DNA from: Vicugna pacos
Lineage: Eukaryota > Chordata > Mammalia > Artiodactyla > Camelidae
Reading direction: 5' to 3'
Assembly (NCBI RefSeq): GCF_048564905.1
Contig: NC_132996.1
Location: 61,416,501 to 61,480,500 of the forward strand
DNA length: 64,000 nt
The position numbers were made by a program, and so were the translations under genes. Below the pieces are notes generated by a model. It did not search any database. It saw only the letters and a program-made list of their open reading frames with translations, and was not told the origin of the DNA. Below, one piece after another: positions 12,790-26,569 of the stretch (the stretch's first letter is position 1; every line of letters begins with the position of its first letter).

Positions 12790-13450
12790 TTCCAGAGAAC
12801 TCGAAGAGTATTTTGAGGTCTGATCGTGTCCCTTACCTGCTCTGCAGCCCTTGGTGGCTGCTGTCACATTTCACCTTGGTGCCCCACGCCCTCTCCCGTG
12901 AGTCCTGACCCAGCCTGACTCCCCTAGACGCAGGCCAAGTTCTAGGTCAGCCAGCCTGCTCATTGTTTCCTAAGTGTCAGGTGTGGGGCCTTCTGCGTGG
13001 AATGTTCTCCCTTTCCCCCTCTGTCTCCTAAAGTCCCTGTCATCTACTGTCCATCTCGAAGGCCCCTTGTTCATGAAACCTCCCATGGTCTTTTCCACCC
13101 AGCTGGGCATACTTTTCCTTTTGCTGAGACTACTCTGGGGAGAACATGGCAGCTTGACCTGTGTTCACATTACCGCCTGTGTGTTTATCTGAGGAATGAT
13201 CAATTCTTGTTCTCAGAGCCATAGAATACCTAATTTCCATCACACAGTGTAGCTGACTTCCCCTCTTAGGTTCTCCCCAAGCACTGGTGTCATCTCTTCT
13301 GTTACCTTAATGGCTTTTACATTTGCTATTGTGTTAGAGTTTTGTTTTTGTCTTATTTTGTTTTTATAAATTATAATCTTATGAAAGAAGACTGTCTTGT
13401 CTTTGTTTCCCCAGGAGTGCCTAGCACACAGTGCTTTTACATAAATAGGG
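12790..13450 (+). repeat. L2 LINE 3' end
   Basis: Typical L2 3' segments occur in order: ctgcgtggaatgttctccct, a catgaaacctcccatggtct block, and the closing gtgcctagcacacagtgc. Confidence 0.65.
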
Positions 13451-14339
13451 CTTTTTGTTGCCAGTTTCCATAGAGTCAAGTTGATCTGGAATTATTCCAG
13501 TTAAGGGATAAAATTGGAGAGCGCTTGTGTTCAAAAGGGCCTTCTTCCCCCTTTTCATCCTTGTATTTCTGCCTTCCCCTATCTTTTAGCTTCCATTTTT
13601 ACTTCTTAATGGAGAAAGCACCAAGCTCACTTCAAAGAGTTGACTTCAAAGCCCCCTTGGCCGAGAATTGCTCGCCACTGAAGCTTATAGGAGTTGGCAT
13701 CAATGGAAGACCTTGTTTTGGTTGCATTTAAGAGTTTTTTGGGACTTCTATTTTTATAATCCTTTTAAAGGGGAAGGGGGGAGGGTTAAAGAAACATCTG
13801 CTTCTTTAAAAAAAAAATCAAATATAAGCCAGTGTAATTCCAAAAAAAGTTACGCTATCTTAAATAAAATGAAAGCAAGTTTACAATTGGTGGAAAAGAA
13901 CAAATCTTTTTCTTAAAAGGAAAAAAAAAAAAGACTTCTGCTGTTTTGTCCTAGTTGCAAAAGCTGAGGACGGAAATATAGTCTTATGTGCAACATTTTC
14001 CAAAATGGCCAAGTGGGTTTGCAGGTTACATAGCAGAGAACGGGGCTTGGGCCTCATGAGACCTCACACTCGGTTCTCCTTTGAGCTGTGGGCGTGGGCT
14101 GAGCCAGGGAGCAGGAGATTAGAGACCAGGGTCATCAACCCTTTGATGCTCTCGATTGTTGACTTTCTGAGGCTTGGAGTCACTGACTCTTCCAGGAATG
14201 AGAACTGGAACCCTCCCAGTGTCTACAGTAGTCTCCAGATATATTTACTGAAGGCCTACTGTGCGTCAGCAGCATGCCGAGCCTCACCTAGCAGCCTTAG
14301 CGGGCATGTTCCTGAGCCAAGAAGCTCCTTGTGATCAGA

Positions 14340-14640
14340 CGTTTGCCACCTGCCCACACACCCCCTGCCCCACCCAGGCCTTTGCACTAATCTTTCCAGC
14401 CTGGAATGCTTCATTCCGTGCTGCCAAACCCTTACGTCTTACTGGCTGGCTCACTCTTCAAGACCTGGTTTAAGGGGTAAGTCTTTTATAGAGCCTTCTT
14501 CCAATTTTCCCTCAGCTGGTTGCTTGCTTCTCCAGGATGACTCTGCGAACACCAATTAGAATGTTCACTTTGTTCTTTGGTAATTATCTATTTACACTCT
14601 TATCCCTGCTAATTTTAAGGCCTTTGGGGGCTAAGTGAGT
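14340..14640 (+). repeat. L2 LINE 3' end
   Basis: The order caggcctttgcactaatctt, cctggaatgcttcatt, ctcttcaagacctggttta and atagagccttcttcc is the L2 3' region; the polyadenylation-end segment is eroded. Confidence 0.65.
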
Positions 14641-15094
14641 GGCATCAACAGCTGCTGTAGGAATTGAGACTCAGTTGAGGTTAGGTGATCAGGGAAGGTT
14701 TTAAGGGCGCGGTCTGAGTCAAATCTAGACAGATGAGACCGTTTATTTGCAAAATTGAAGAGGAGGGACTTAGGCAGTTCAGTCTGATTAGGAGACAAGC
14801 GTGAAAAGTGTTTTGGAGCCTTGAGGATAGTCCTCATGTGCCAGCCAAGATGCTGGGCCATTTGTAGAAGGGGAATGAGATGACTAAGGTGGAATTTGTC
14901 AGAAGATCTGCCCGGGTAGGAATGAGCAGGATGGATTTAAGGGGCGTCCTTAAAATGTGCTGGGAAGGTCAGGTAGGAGAACATTGGCGAGGTCTCCGGT
15001 GAATGAAGTGACAGGGTGTAGACCAGGCCTGCCACCTGTTTCTGCAAGGCCAGAGGGCTAAGAAGATACACCATGACAGGTGGGAGTTCCATGA

Positions 15095-15281
15095 AGTTCA
15101 GGTGTCGGTGTGTAAGTGCAATCTTGTTGGAACACAACCAGGCTTATTTGTTTGCATATTTTCTGTGGCTGCTTCCACACAAGCATGTCAGCCTTGAGTA
15201 GCTGCAACTGTGACCGTGTGGCCCGCAAGGGCTAAAATATTTACTCTCCAGCCCCGCACAGAATGAGCTTGCTGAGCCCTG
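15095..15281. mobile_element. hAT-type nonautonomous DNA transposon relic
   Basis: It shares ttgttggaacacaac, gagtagctgcaactgtgacc, gtggcccgcaagggctaaaa and a closing gctgagccctgg with two other copies in the window (34833 and 59681). The 5' end is missing. I recognise the family but am unsure of its exact MER name. Confidence 0.65.
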
Positions 15282-16194
15282 GCGTCGATCAACCAGGATG
15301 CGAGAGGCTGGAAAGGGAGGGATGGACAGGACCAAGGGACGTTTTAGAGGAAGATGCTATGTAGGAGCGTTATTTCTAAGTAGTTGCTGTTGCCTGCTTC
15401 TGTGTGACTCTGTGTCTTGGTGGCAGCACCCTAGATGTGGGCATCGCTAGGGCAGGGAGCGTGGAAAAGTAAAAGGACTATATGCTGTGTGGTGGGGGAC
15501 CTGGGTTAGTCTTAGAGAAACTCCACACCACCCGCGTGGCTCTGGGCCCAGTGCGGGGTTCCTCACACCCAGACCGAGGACAGCTTGCTGGGTAGCTTGC
15601 CAGCTGCTGATGGGGCAGGACAAGAAAGGAGTGAAGCTGAGAGGCCCACACTTGACTGGCTGGTGTTGACACATCTTTTCCCTGCCTCTGGGGATGAGAT
15701 AGGAAGCCGATGACTCCCTGTAGCCCCGAGTGAGGAAGGCTGGGAGGTCAGCTTCCCCACTGTCCTGTGCCTGCCTGCTGCGGGGAGTGTCACCTCCAGA
15801 GCTCTTTGAGTAGGAAAAGATACAAAGAAGAAGCCCGGGTGAAAAGGGAGGCTGGAGAGGAAAGCAAATACCCTGAGGCATGTCCCTCATCAGGGAAAAG
15901 GCATGACTTCCACCCAGCCTTAGGAGTGCCAGACGGGCGCCTCTGAAGCTGAGAGTCAGCGTGAGCATGCCCAGCAGTTCAGGGCAGACCGTGAGGACTT
16001 AACAGTCTCTTAGCCCTGGTAGAAAAATGGATCCTATTCCTCGAAGAGCTGTTAGAGAGGGTCTGGTCTAAGCCTCTCGTTTTGCAGGTGGGACACCTGA
16101 GGCCCAGGAAGGATCTAGTTACCACCGCTGCTTAGTGATGGTACTTGGGTTTAATCACAGGCCTTTTCTTCTTTTTATTACTAAACAACTCTTA

Positions 16195-16400
16195 ACGTTT
16201 TTTGAACCTGTACCATGTGCCAGGCTATGAGCCAGATCCTTCATATGCTGACTTCCTCTTCCCTGCCACGATGGGAAGTAGTTACTGTCCCCATTTTACA
16301 GATGAGGAGAGCGAGGCTTAGAAAGGCAAACTGCCTAGGACCCAATAACTGGAAATGCTCATCAGACCCTAGTCTCACTCTAGAGGCTGGGTTCTTCATC
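16195..16400 (-). repeat. MIR SINE relic
   Basis: Reverse-strand MIR: accatgtgccaggctatgag, ccccattttacagatgagga, then gaggcttagaaaggcaaactg. Confidence 0.8.
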
Positions 16401-16892
16401 AACAGGTGCACAGAAAACTCTTTTGAGCGGCTTCCTAGCTCCTGTTTCCATAGTGTTCAATCCGTCCTCTATTTCTGTTCATTCATCAGAGGTGTACCAT
16501 GTGCCTTCGAGAAGTCAGGAGGATTCTGGGTTAGGTGAGGATAGGTGGGACACCATCTTGGTTTTGGTCAAGCCAAAGGGAATGCTAAAGGCCAGTCAGG
16601 GTGAAGGCTGATAGTTCCAGAGCATCCTCGTCCCCACTCTCTTGACCTCAGCTCCAGGATTCCCTTTTTTGTGAAGCTGCCTGTGACTCTCCTGCCCTCC
16701 ACCCCCAGCAGAATTGATTTCTCCCACCTCTGTGTTCCTTTGGTACTTCATGCTCTGTCTTCAGCAATTTGTGCTCTTTTGTGACTCCCTTGGACTCCCA
16801 GGCTAAGAGCACATGCATTTATTTTTGTATTCCTACTTCACGGGCACTTGGCAAATGTTGAGTGAGTGAATTAATACGGACCTAGATTGTCC

Positions 16893-17085
16893 ATGGTTCT
16901 CAAACTTTATTTTTGCAAAAGAGTCACTTGAGGACCTTGTTAAAGATTCAGACTCCTGAGTTCCACCCCTGGTGACTACTCCTAGGTTTGCAGTGGGCGG
17001 GGGGAGATCCCAGCATCTGAGTTTCCCTTAAGCGCCAGGTGTATCTTGACGCGGGTGGTCTGCAGGCCACACTTGGAGCAGCTCT
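16893..17085. mobile_element. MER5-type hAT relic
   Basis: It opens tggttctcaaactttattt and continues agtcacttgaggaccttgtt, then agattcagactcctgagttc, as MER5A-like elements do. The end near 17085 is eroded. A second similar piece lies at 32968-33115. Confidence 0.7.
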
Positions 17086-17924
17086 GGCACAGGTGCTGCG
17101 CCTTCTGGAGGGAAGACGGGAACCCAAGGTTAAAAATAGCACTCCATTCATTTGCTTCTGCTGAGACGCCAAGTGCCCCCTCCTGCTAGTGACAGGTCCG
17201 GATGTGGGCCAGTTCTCAGCCCAGGGAAGATGAACAGTGTCTTCTCCGTGGTGCCCAGAACAGTCTGAGTCAGTGGAATGTGCCGGCCAGTCAGGCAGAA
17301 GGGAACTGTTACTTCTTTTTTAAACCTTGGTGGGAACTGCGCTCGCCAGGCGGACTGGGAGGGGAGGAAGCTCGATGTGGGGTTTGGGGTTGGCGGACGT
17401 CGCAGGGCTGGCTGTACTCTGGGTGGCCGCCGAGGGCCATGGCTATATATGCCCCTTTCCTCTTGAAATAGTCACTTCCCTGGCTGGGTTATGTGTGGAT
17501 TGGCTGCCACAAATGTGTGGCTCTTGTTCAGCGGGGCCTCCTGGGATGTTAAAAAGAGAGAATTGGGCCGGGCTGCGGCCAGGGCTTTGCAGGAAGACAA
17601 GAGAACTGGCTTTGGCCCGGGTCACACCTCTGACTCATTGTGAGATTCGGGGAGTGGCTTCTGGGTTCCGGGCTGGCTTTTCCATCTGTAAAATGGGTGG
17701 GGTGAGGGGGCAGAGTAAGGAAGCTTGTTTCCTCTCCTGAAAGGGCCGAGATTGAGTACAGGGCCCTGTTGTTGGTCTGATGCAACGGATGAAGGCTCAG
17801 GAAGCTTGAATTTTGGAGTTAACCCTTTTAGGGAACATGTGGCCAGTAGTGCCAACCCATCCGTGCAGGAAGATCAGAGATTAAGGAAATGGGAACAATC
17901 TGTAGGGTAGAACAAACGGCACAG

Positions 17925-18110
17925 AGGAGCCTGGGGACTTCGGTTCAAGTTCCGAGTTCGTTACGTAATAGGCGTGTTCCTTATTAACCTCTCCCAGATT
18001 CAGTTTCCTCATCTGTAGAAGAACTGAATGATACCCACCTCTCAAGGAGTCATGTGAGGCTCGTGCACAACAATGAATGTGCTCCACGTGCAAGAGGCTG
18101 CCCGAGCGAT
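17925..18110 (+). repeat. MIR SINE relic
   Basis: Forward MIR order: cggttcaagttccgag, a ttaacctctcccagattcag block, then tttcctcatctgtagaag and a ctcaaggagtcatgtgagg segment. Confidence 0.7.
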
Positions 18111-18926
18111 GAAGTGTGGCAGCGGGGAGGGTGTGGTCAGCCTGTTGGAGGGGCTGAAGCCTCCCAGTGAGGCGACTTCTGAGGTTTGCCCCTCCTGGAG
18201 CAGTTGGAAAGGAATCCAGCCTCAGTGGTGAGCTTTCAGTTCTTCTAGGGTAGGTCGTCCCCCTGACTCCCGCCCCCGTCTGTGTCCACAAGTATTTTGG
18301 TATTAAAAAAAAAATCCCATATTTTATTGTGAAACCCTTAAATTAGCAAATCCCAGGCTGGCTGAATTAGGCATCCCAGGGAGACCGCATGCCCACGTGC
18401 AAACGTCTGGCTCAGCGTTCCTTTTCCCATCAGCACTTCCCACCTCCTGACGTTGTCGTGTGCGTGTACTTGTTTCCTGATGTATGGTCTGCCTTCTCCG
18501 TGAGGCTGTGAGCTGCACTGGGCAGGGCTTTGTTTTGTTCACTGCAGAATGCCCACCACCTGGGTCAGATGCAGCGGGTGTCCAGTGAACAGCTGCGGAA
18601 TGAACGAACGAACGAATGGACGCTTACATTCACTGGGTGTGAACGTCTTACTGTTGGTTTTCGAAGAGTGGTCCTGGGACCGCTGGGCCTTCTTGGGACC
18701 CTTTCAGCAGATCTGCGTGGTCAAAGCTGTTTCCATAATAATATGAAACTGTCGCCCTTTCACTTGAGAGTGCAGATCTCTCCTAAGTGCAAATCTCGGT
18801 GAACCAGTATTTTCCAAGTAACCAACACAGGATGGCACAAAGCCATGTGGGCTAAAAATAGCTATGCAAAGTGTAGTGGGTGCAAAGAGCAATGGGTTTT
18901 CACGTAACAGGATATGAAAGATCCCA

Positions 18927-19026
18927 ATGGAGGGACTTTATAGCTCAGTGGTAGACTGTGTGTTTTGCATGCACGAGGTCCTGGGTTTGACCCCCGGTAC
19001 CTCCACAAAAAAAAAAAAAAAAAAAG
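18927..19026 (+). mobile_element. Camelid tRNA-Ala-derived SINE
   Basis: The head reads ctttatagctcagtggtaga, tgcatgcacgaggtcctggg, then ggtacctcca and an A-tail of about 18 bases. Box A and box B of the internal Pol III promoter are recognisable. Confidence 0.92.
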
Positions 19027-19512
19027 GTAAAATAACATTTAAATATAAATTTAAAAAATCACTGACATGGTTTCAGATTCCACTTTGCAGCTGACTTTTA
19101 AGAAACTGCCCACTACTTGTCGAGTTTTTGTGTAGTATCAAAGAAAAACATCCACAAGTACAGAAAAGACCGTGAAAACGCTTTTTCCCGACTACGTGTT
19201 TGTGGATGAGGCCAGGATTTCTGCACCCATTTCAGCCCCCTCAAACCGTATCGTAATAGAGGGATCGCAGAAACATACATGGGAATCCAGCTTCTCTTGT
19301 GCAGCCAGACATTAAAGAGACTTGCACGAATCTAAAATAATGCCGCTCCTCTCATACATTTTTTTCCCTGTATTAGAAAATACCATTTCCATAACGATGT
19401 TATTTTTGTTAACAGGTAATAGGTTTATTATAAACAAAAGCTCTTTGTGGTCCTCAATCATTTTTAAAAACATAAAGAGGTCCGAACAGTTTAAGAAGTG
19501 CTGGTCTAACAC

Positions 19513-19820
19513 AGACATAGAAAACAAACTTGTGGATACCAGGGGGGAAAGGGGGTGGGGAGGGATAAATTGGGAGTTCGAGATTTGCAGATACTAACTA
19601 CTATATATAAAATAGATAAACAACAAGGTCCTGCTATGTAGTACAGGGAACTATATTTAATACCTTGTAATGGCCTATAATGAAAAAGAATATGAGAAGG
19701 AATATATATATGTCTAACTGAATCACTATGCTGTACACCAGAAATTAACACAGTATTGCAAATTGACTATACTTCAATTAAAAAAAAATTGCTTGCCTCC
19801 CCCTCCCTCCAAAAAAATGC
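19513..19820 (+). mobile_element. L1 3' end insertion with target-site duplication
   Basis: It carries the ORF2 C-terminal tail (WEFEIC in translation) and the L1 3' end (agggaactatatttaatacc through attgactatacttcaatt). It is flanked by near-identical repeats agtgctggtctaacacaga (19498-19516 region) and agcgctggtctagacaga (from 19821), consistent with target-primed insertion and severe 5' truncation. Confidence 0.9.
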
Positions 19821-20085
19821 AGCGCTGGTCTAGACAGAGCCCCCAGGCTGTGGAAGGATCTGTGCTGATCCTGTAGCTCGCACAGGATTCTTGTCCAGGT
19901 GAGCAACGGGGCTTTATCGAGTATCCCCTGTGGCAGGGGTACCTCTGAATGAAATGTGCGCCTTCCAGCCGTATGGCTTTGGGGAAGTTGCTGTCTCTCT
20001 GGGCTTTGCTTTTCTCATGTGTTGAAAACTGGCTCCTGGGAGTGGGTGGAAGAGAACGTGTTGAGTCTCCTCTGGTTTCCTCCAT

Positions 20086-23000
20086 GGGTTAGCTCTGTTC
20101 GCCCCTCTCCAAAAGATGTATGAGACTTGAAACAGGGAGAGAAGGTTTCAGGGAGAAGATGAGGCTTAAAGCTGAACAAACTTTTCCTGGGAGGCAGGGA
20201 GTGATGCATCTTGCATTTGGGCAACCTGAGGCTTTCTACTTGAGCCCTGAGGCAATTCACACGGGTTTGATTCTGGGTCCCAGCCTGTCTCCAGCCTGCA
20301 GACTGCAGCTTCTTGTCCTGCTCACTCCATGCTGCAACCCTGACCTCACCTCGGCCCTTTCCTGGGATTTATTGAGCAACAGGAGTCAGTGGCCTGGGGC
20401 CACCTGGCCTTCCTGGCTGAGCAGCTGGTCTGCAGGAAGACACTGAACGTGTGTGTTTGTTTTTATTGCTCCTCTATAACTTCCTGCTCCTCTTCTCAGT
20501 GCAACAGTGCTTTTTAAAAGAGTGTCTGTGTGTGTGTTTCTCGATGCTGAGCCCATGAAATACGCTGAAATCTGTTTTTACCAATCTGAAACGATTTCCC
20601 TATCATTGTGCCCCTGGAGAACTGCACACGTTGATAGAAAAAGAGCAAAAATCGAATATGGAGAATTAAAGGAACCAGTCCATGCAAAGCACCGAGTGTC
20701 TTGCCTGCTTCAACAACAACAGAAAAATTAAAGTAATGCATTATTATGATCAGTGCTATTTCTCTTTAACAGTCTTGATAATTAACTTATACAACTCACA
20801 TTATATCAGTTTATTCTGCAACTAAGATGCATTGAGTTTTTCCAGTGTGCCAGGCAAGGCAACTTAATTTTTTGTCCTAAGATTAATGTGCTTAGAAATA
20901 CATATGAGTGTGGTTCCCAGACACTGGTCTACACACCAACACAGTCTGTGAAAAGTTTCCAGTTAAAAGTTTCTGTGTTAAAAAGAGAAAAGTAAGGCTA
21001 ATGTACTGAGGTTCTCATGACCCTAACTCAGTTCAGAGGATCATTCTTTCATCAGAATTATGTCCTTCCTATATTTTTAGGGGGAGGTATTTCCTCTGGT
21101 GAAACAAGTAGGCAATAAGTGCCCTTTGGCAAAGTAAGAAGTTCTGACCCTTGGGTTGCCCCTTCATGCTTTGTGTGTTTAATGTTTGAAACTGCGTTGA
21201 CCTGCAAAACCCAAACCCCTGGTAGGTAATCCATGAAATGTCAGAGTCAGAAGGGGCCTTAGAAATCAGTCAAGGCCTGTTCTCCTTATTTTACGGATGA
21301 GGAACATGAGACTCAGAGAAAGCATGTGACTTGCCCAAGGTCACACAGCAAAGCTGAGGCGACGCCCCTAACACCCAGAGAGGATGGCTGTGAGCTCCGG
21401 TTTAGAGCTAACCACACCTGTGTTCAGATTCTGCCTCTGCCACTTAGGAGCCGATCTCTTGTCTGTGAAATTGGGGCACCTACCTAAGGAGTTAACACGT
21501 GGACTTAACGAGATGACTCGGTTTAGGAGAGATTTTGGCTCAAGAGCCAAGGAAACCCTCTTCTCTCCCCCCCTGCGCCCACTAGTAAACAGGCTCTTAT
21601 GATACGTCAGTGAGTGACACCCGTCAGTTTTAGTTTTAGCAGGGTTCCTACCTTTACTACCTGTGATTCTGAGTAACAGCAGCCGTCACTTGTGCTGGTT
21701 TCCTAGCCCTCTGTTGTGATCTTGCGCTTCAGCTGTTGAAGGATTTCACAGATCTAATTTGAGTCCCTGCCCCCCCCCCCCCGCACCCCGTCCCAGGCTC
21801 AGGTCCGTGGAGGCTGGGATGAGGAGGGTCTGCCCAGGGTCCAGTGCTCCGCACACAGCTTGGGGGCTCTTCCCTTTCTCGAGAGGGCCTGCCCGCCTCT
21901 TCCAAGATGACTGACAGGCATTTTCTCTCTCATCTGGGAGCATGGCGAGGCAGCCTTTTAACAAAGAGATCACAGAGTCGCAAGCATGTGGAAATTCTCA
22001 TGATGCACTGTCAGATTTAAAGACCAGAGACCATCCCATGCTCCTTCCCTAAGCCCTGTAATGACTGACATAAATTATCTGTGGGAAGGGAACGGCCCGG
22101 CCTCTGCCGAGCTGTCCCAGGCTCTCCTAGTGACAGTTTAGTGACTCCATATGTTCACAGATGAAGGAAGCACAGAACTTGGCAACTGGCCCCACGTGCC
22201 CCTAACTTGCTGCCACAGGCTTCTCCTAGAGACCTGGGCCAAGTGGTGTTTGGAGGATGCCCACCTTTGCTCTTGGCCTTCAGCGGGGCCCCCACTGGTG
22301 GTGGTGATCACTGCTGGGCTTCCCGACTCCAGACAGTCCTCTGGTCTTCTCTCTGCCACGTCATTTGAGCGTTGTCGTCTGAGCTCTCCCGCGTCCTCCA
22401 GGGTGGATGCGTTAGATGTCTGTGTGCAGGGGCAGGAGTCCCTGTGGCTTCTGTACCCAGGCTTGTTATGTTTGGCTTGGGGTGATCTTAGCAAATGCAG
22501 TTTCCATCCTGGTGGATCACATTAAGAACATTTACGTTGTGTTGGCATCAGCCAAGTCGGCCGACATGCTTTGCTTATGGAGCTTTATCAGCTATTACGC
22601 GTTCAGGTGACACGCGGTATCTCTTCACCTCGGTGCCACCCTGTTCTGTGTGTCATCCCTGCCTCGTGCAGCCAGGAAGCCGTCTCCTGTGTTGGAGACG
22701 GCTTTGAACATTTTTATTTGGGTTGTTATTATTCCCAGCTGTGTGTTACGTGGAATTAAAATCCCATTTTTTTTTTCATTTGTAAAAGGAAGGTTGGAAA
22801 TGATGTCAGGTACAGAAACAAGCAAACAAAAAAACGTCGCCTGTAACTGACTACCCGGGGAGACCACTGTTAATGATCTGGTGTCTCTTCAGTACTTTTT
22901 TTTAATGCAAGAAGATAATCTAGTTGATGTCATACTGTACACATATAAATTCTTTTAGTTTTTTTAAATAACTTTATTGTGGTATAATTTCTCACATATA

Positions 23001-24454
23001 GATTCTTAAATGGAGATGATGCATTTAATTCAGAGGGCTACTGTGAGGGTTTAATGAGAGAATAGATGTGATCTGCTTAGCCCGGGACTGGCACCTAGTG
23101 ATCTTCAGTAAATGAGAGGGATTTTTCTGGGGGTTAGAGAAAAGAGGGGGCCCCAGGCCTGGCTCTGGCACATCCTACCTCTAGGACCTTGTACCAGCCA
23201 TTGAAGTACAGCACCTTCATTTCCTCACCTGTGATGGGGGCTAATCCTAGCGTGCCCCCGGCTGTCACATAAAAGATCCTGGGAGCAGTGCTGCCTTATG
23301 ACCAGATCTCAGTAAATACTGTTATTATTCAAGTGAAATGTGGGGAAACCCATTGTTATACAAAGTAGGTGTTCAGTCCCCTCCTCCCTACCCACCTGGT
23401 CCTCGTGGGTCAAGGAAACGCTGTTTAATATGCAGCCTGTTGAGCAGCCTGGGTCAGCTGGGAGCCGCCTTTGAGGGCGGATACACAGCACCACTGTCTT
23501 TGTGTCCCACGCGCCCCGGCCCACGTGGGCGAGACTCACAGCCCCAGATGCTATGCATCTTCCCCTTCTTCCTGACATACCCCTTTCTCTCCTCCGTCCT
23601 CCTGTCACCCAAGCCTCAGGGAGGAAGTAAAGATGGTCTGTCCTTCCCAGGACCCCGGGCCCATACTGGCCTCCCTTCTTGAAAAGCTCCTGGCGCCTAA
23701 TCAGAGACTGGCCTGCTGGCTTTCACTTCTGCCCCGTCCCTGTAGGTCATCCATAAGGAGGAGGCTTTGGTGTCATGTCCCTGACCAGAGCTGGCACAGT
23801 GGCCTTCCTCAGGGACAGGTAGGGGCCCGACGGGGCAGCCTGGAGCACCTCTGTGTCCTCACCGACTGTGAGAGGTGGGCGCTGGCCCCCAGACCCACCC
23901 TGACCCGCCTGGCCTGACTGGTGGTTTTACTGAGCCCTGGAGCCCCACCACTGTTTCTGATCCATCACACCTCAGTGTTCAGGAAGTTTGGTTCAGGTGG
24001 CCAGGGATGCTCTGCGTGCTGTGGTCTGGGGTCCGGCTTGCCCTGCCGGGTTTCCTCTGGTGCCCGCATGAGCTGTCAGCCCTGCAGCCTCAGCTCTGCT
24101 TGGCTGTGAGCAGGTGGCCGGTGCTTTGCATTTCGAGTGTTGTCTTTGTCCCGCTGCTGCATTCTCCCCATGACTTCCAGCATTTTAGCGAACACTACCA
24201 GATTGCCCCACTCTAGAGGGTGAGTGTCTGGGGCGGGCGGTGACGTGTTTCCCCCACCAAGGGCTGTTTGTGAGACCACATCACGAAGGTTGACACGCAG
24301 AGCTGGGGCAGGGCATTTCCCTGTTTGCCTTGGAGGATTTCTTCAGTGTGCAATTGAGCCAGTTCCTCCTTGCTAACAAGTGGGAGGATGTGGGCTCTGA
24401 GTTGGACCAGTCATGCCTGAAGGAGGAAAGGGGGCCTGGAGAAAACATCCCAGC
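20086..24454. other. Intron 1 segment, mostly unique
   Basis: MIR-like pieces lie around 21235-21530, a possible old L1 piece at about 22830-23012 and a C run at 21770-21782. No coding exon is recognised; several open frames overlap GC-rich unique sequence at 22140-22520 and 23340-24200 without familiar motifs. Confidence 0.5.
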
Positions 24455-24660
24455 AGGCTGCAGACTAACCATATGATCTTGGGCAATTTGCTTCTTGTGT
24501 TTGAACCTCAATTTCCAATTGGTAAGATGGAGATAAGAGCGTCCCTTATCTCTTAGGAGTGTTACTAGGATGACTTACGACATAGGAAGACAGGGCCCTG
24601 GCACATAGGCTGTTGTCATAATATTATTGGCATTGTCAGAACTTTGCATCTTTATTATTT
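24455..24660 (+). repeat. MIR SINE relic
   Basis: Forward MIR order: accatatgatcttgggcaat, tttgaacctcaatttcc, aagatggagataagagcg, ggccctggcacatagg. Confidence 0.75.
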
Positions 24661-25671
24661 CCCCGTGAGGCGTTAAGTGTGTGTGTATTTAAAAAGTTAG
24701 GCTACAAAATAAAACTCTTTCTAAACCTTAGGGCGGGGTGGGTCTTGTTTAGGTAGATTCCGTAGCAGTGTTTGCTGATGAGGGGAAAGTCGCAGGCCCG
24801 GCCCTCTTCTTAAAGGCAGGTCTTGACTGTCCTCCTCTAAGTGAAAAACGTGGCGTTGTTTATGTGACTTTCTTTCCCCTCTTTGCCCCAGATTTGACCT
24901 TTCCTTCCTTTAGGTGATTGAAAAATTTCTCAAAGGCACCTGCTTCCTTAGGATTGGTGTCAAGATGAGACTAAGTGAGCCAAGCAGGTGGAGTCTGCTC
25001 CAGAGCCCGCGTCTGCTCAGGGTTGTCAATCAGAGGGTGGTGTCTCCGGGCCGCCAGCCACACGAAAGGATGAAGTTTGCTTTCTGGTGCTCGGGTTGCT
25101 GGGGGTTGAAGTGGAGCCTGGAGAACAGCTGGTCTGTTGGGTAGAGTTGAATCTCCCCTGTGCAGCCTGCAGGTTGTAGTCTTTGGCAGCAAACATCATT
25201 ATTTCTGGATTCCCGTGGGTGCTGTTCAGAAATGCTGGTGCTTCTCCCCGCTGCTGTGGGAGACGCCAACGTGATCACGGTGGGCCACTTACTTCTGAAA
25301 AACTGTCTTAAGAGTGCGCTCTTGTAGACAGGAAAAATTTGAAGTCTGCAGAGGGCTAGGATATGCCATCTCATTGGATCTTTGAACAGTTCTGTGACGT
25401 TAGAAGGCAGGGGTGACAATATCATTTGATGGACAGAAGAACGGAGGCTGAAACAAGGTGAGGTGTCTTGACTCCAGGGGTGGAACAGGTGGTTCGATCT
25501 AGGACTCCAGACCCACAGGAATAGCTTCCCCTTTCCTTTAGATCAGTTCTGGGCTGGGAGGGTGGCCTCTGCTCTGTTTCCAGCAGCCTTCTGCACCGTC
25601 TTGTTATGACCTCATCAGGTAACCACCGATCTAACCGACCAGTGGGCCGGCCGCCTCCAGCTGGCTCCTGA

Positions 25672-25763
25672 GTCCTCTTTCTCTCCCTCTTCCTCTTCCT
25701 CTTCTCTGCCCCCCTCTTCTCTCACTTCCCTTTCTTTATCCCTTTTTCTCTCTTTTTCCTTCA
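25672..25763. repeat. Polypyrimidine tract
   Basis: About 90 bases are almost wholly C and T with few interruptions, ending ttttccttcaag. Such tracts can form triplex DNA and can act as decoy 3' splice signals; neither is shown here. Confidence 0.85.
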
Positions 25764-26569
25764 AGGTCAGTAGTGGTCCTCAGGACCTCCATTCTGCACA
25801 TTGGCCTGAGGCCCCGGCCCGGCTATAAACTTGCCCCTTTAACTCCTCGTGAAAAAGGCCCGTTGAACCCTGCAGGTGATGGCCATTAGGAGAAAGCTTT
25901 GGATTTGCTCTGCTTGGACAAGATACCAGCCATGTGTACGCTGCTTAGAAACAAATTACGAGCAGTATTTCTCACAGTGGAGGACCATCCCCCCTTCCAT
26001 TGCCACCTTGTCAACTGAGAAACATTTTTCTAGAAGCTAATGATTAGGTGCTAATTCGATAAAGCAGTTGGTTCTGGAGTGTCTGTGGATGCGCATGGGT
26101 CAGCTTATGACTGCCTGCGTGAAATGACAGAGCACGTGACTCCGGCAGCACAAGCCCCGGCGGACTTGACTTACGTCTCCAACCTGTAGGTATTGACTGG
26201 GCACCTGCTATGTGCTAGGCGCTCAGAGGGGAGCAAAGGCACTGCTAAAGCATGCTCCTTAACTTACACTGCAGTGGTGGGGGGGAAGGCGAACACCAGA
26301 TACCCCCAGGCTGGTGGTGGGGTGAGGGCTCGAGCCCAGTGGGAAGAGCACTGGCGGAGAGTGAGGAGGTCTGGCTTTGCCGTCCGGTTCTGGCCTCCCA
26401 CCTGGCTGCCCTGCTTTGGCAGGTCCCCTGACCTCTGTCCTTCATCTGCGTAACTGGAGTGGCGCCGGGCCTCCAGTGATCGCCTGATAAGTGTCGGCTG
26501 CTGTCAGCGTCATGGACGGTGATGACAGCGGATTGTGTTGGTGGTTTAGTCATTCTTATCAGATCATGT

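Larger units (their letters stand above)
15282..18926. other. Intron 1 segment, mixed unique and ancient repeats
   Basis: Recognised relics are MIR (16195-16400), L2 (16640-16875), a MER5-like hAT (16893-17085), MIR (17925-18110) and L2 (about 18470-18610). The stretches between, including the GC-richer 17170-17700, show no exon. Confidence 0.5.
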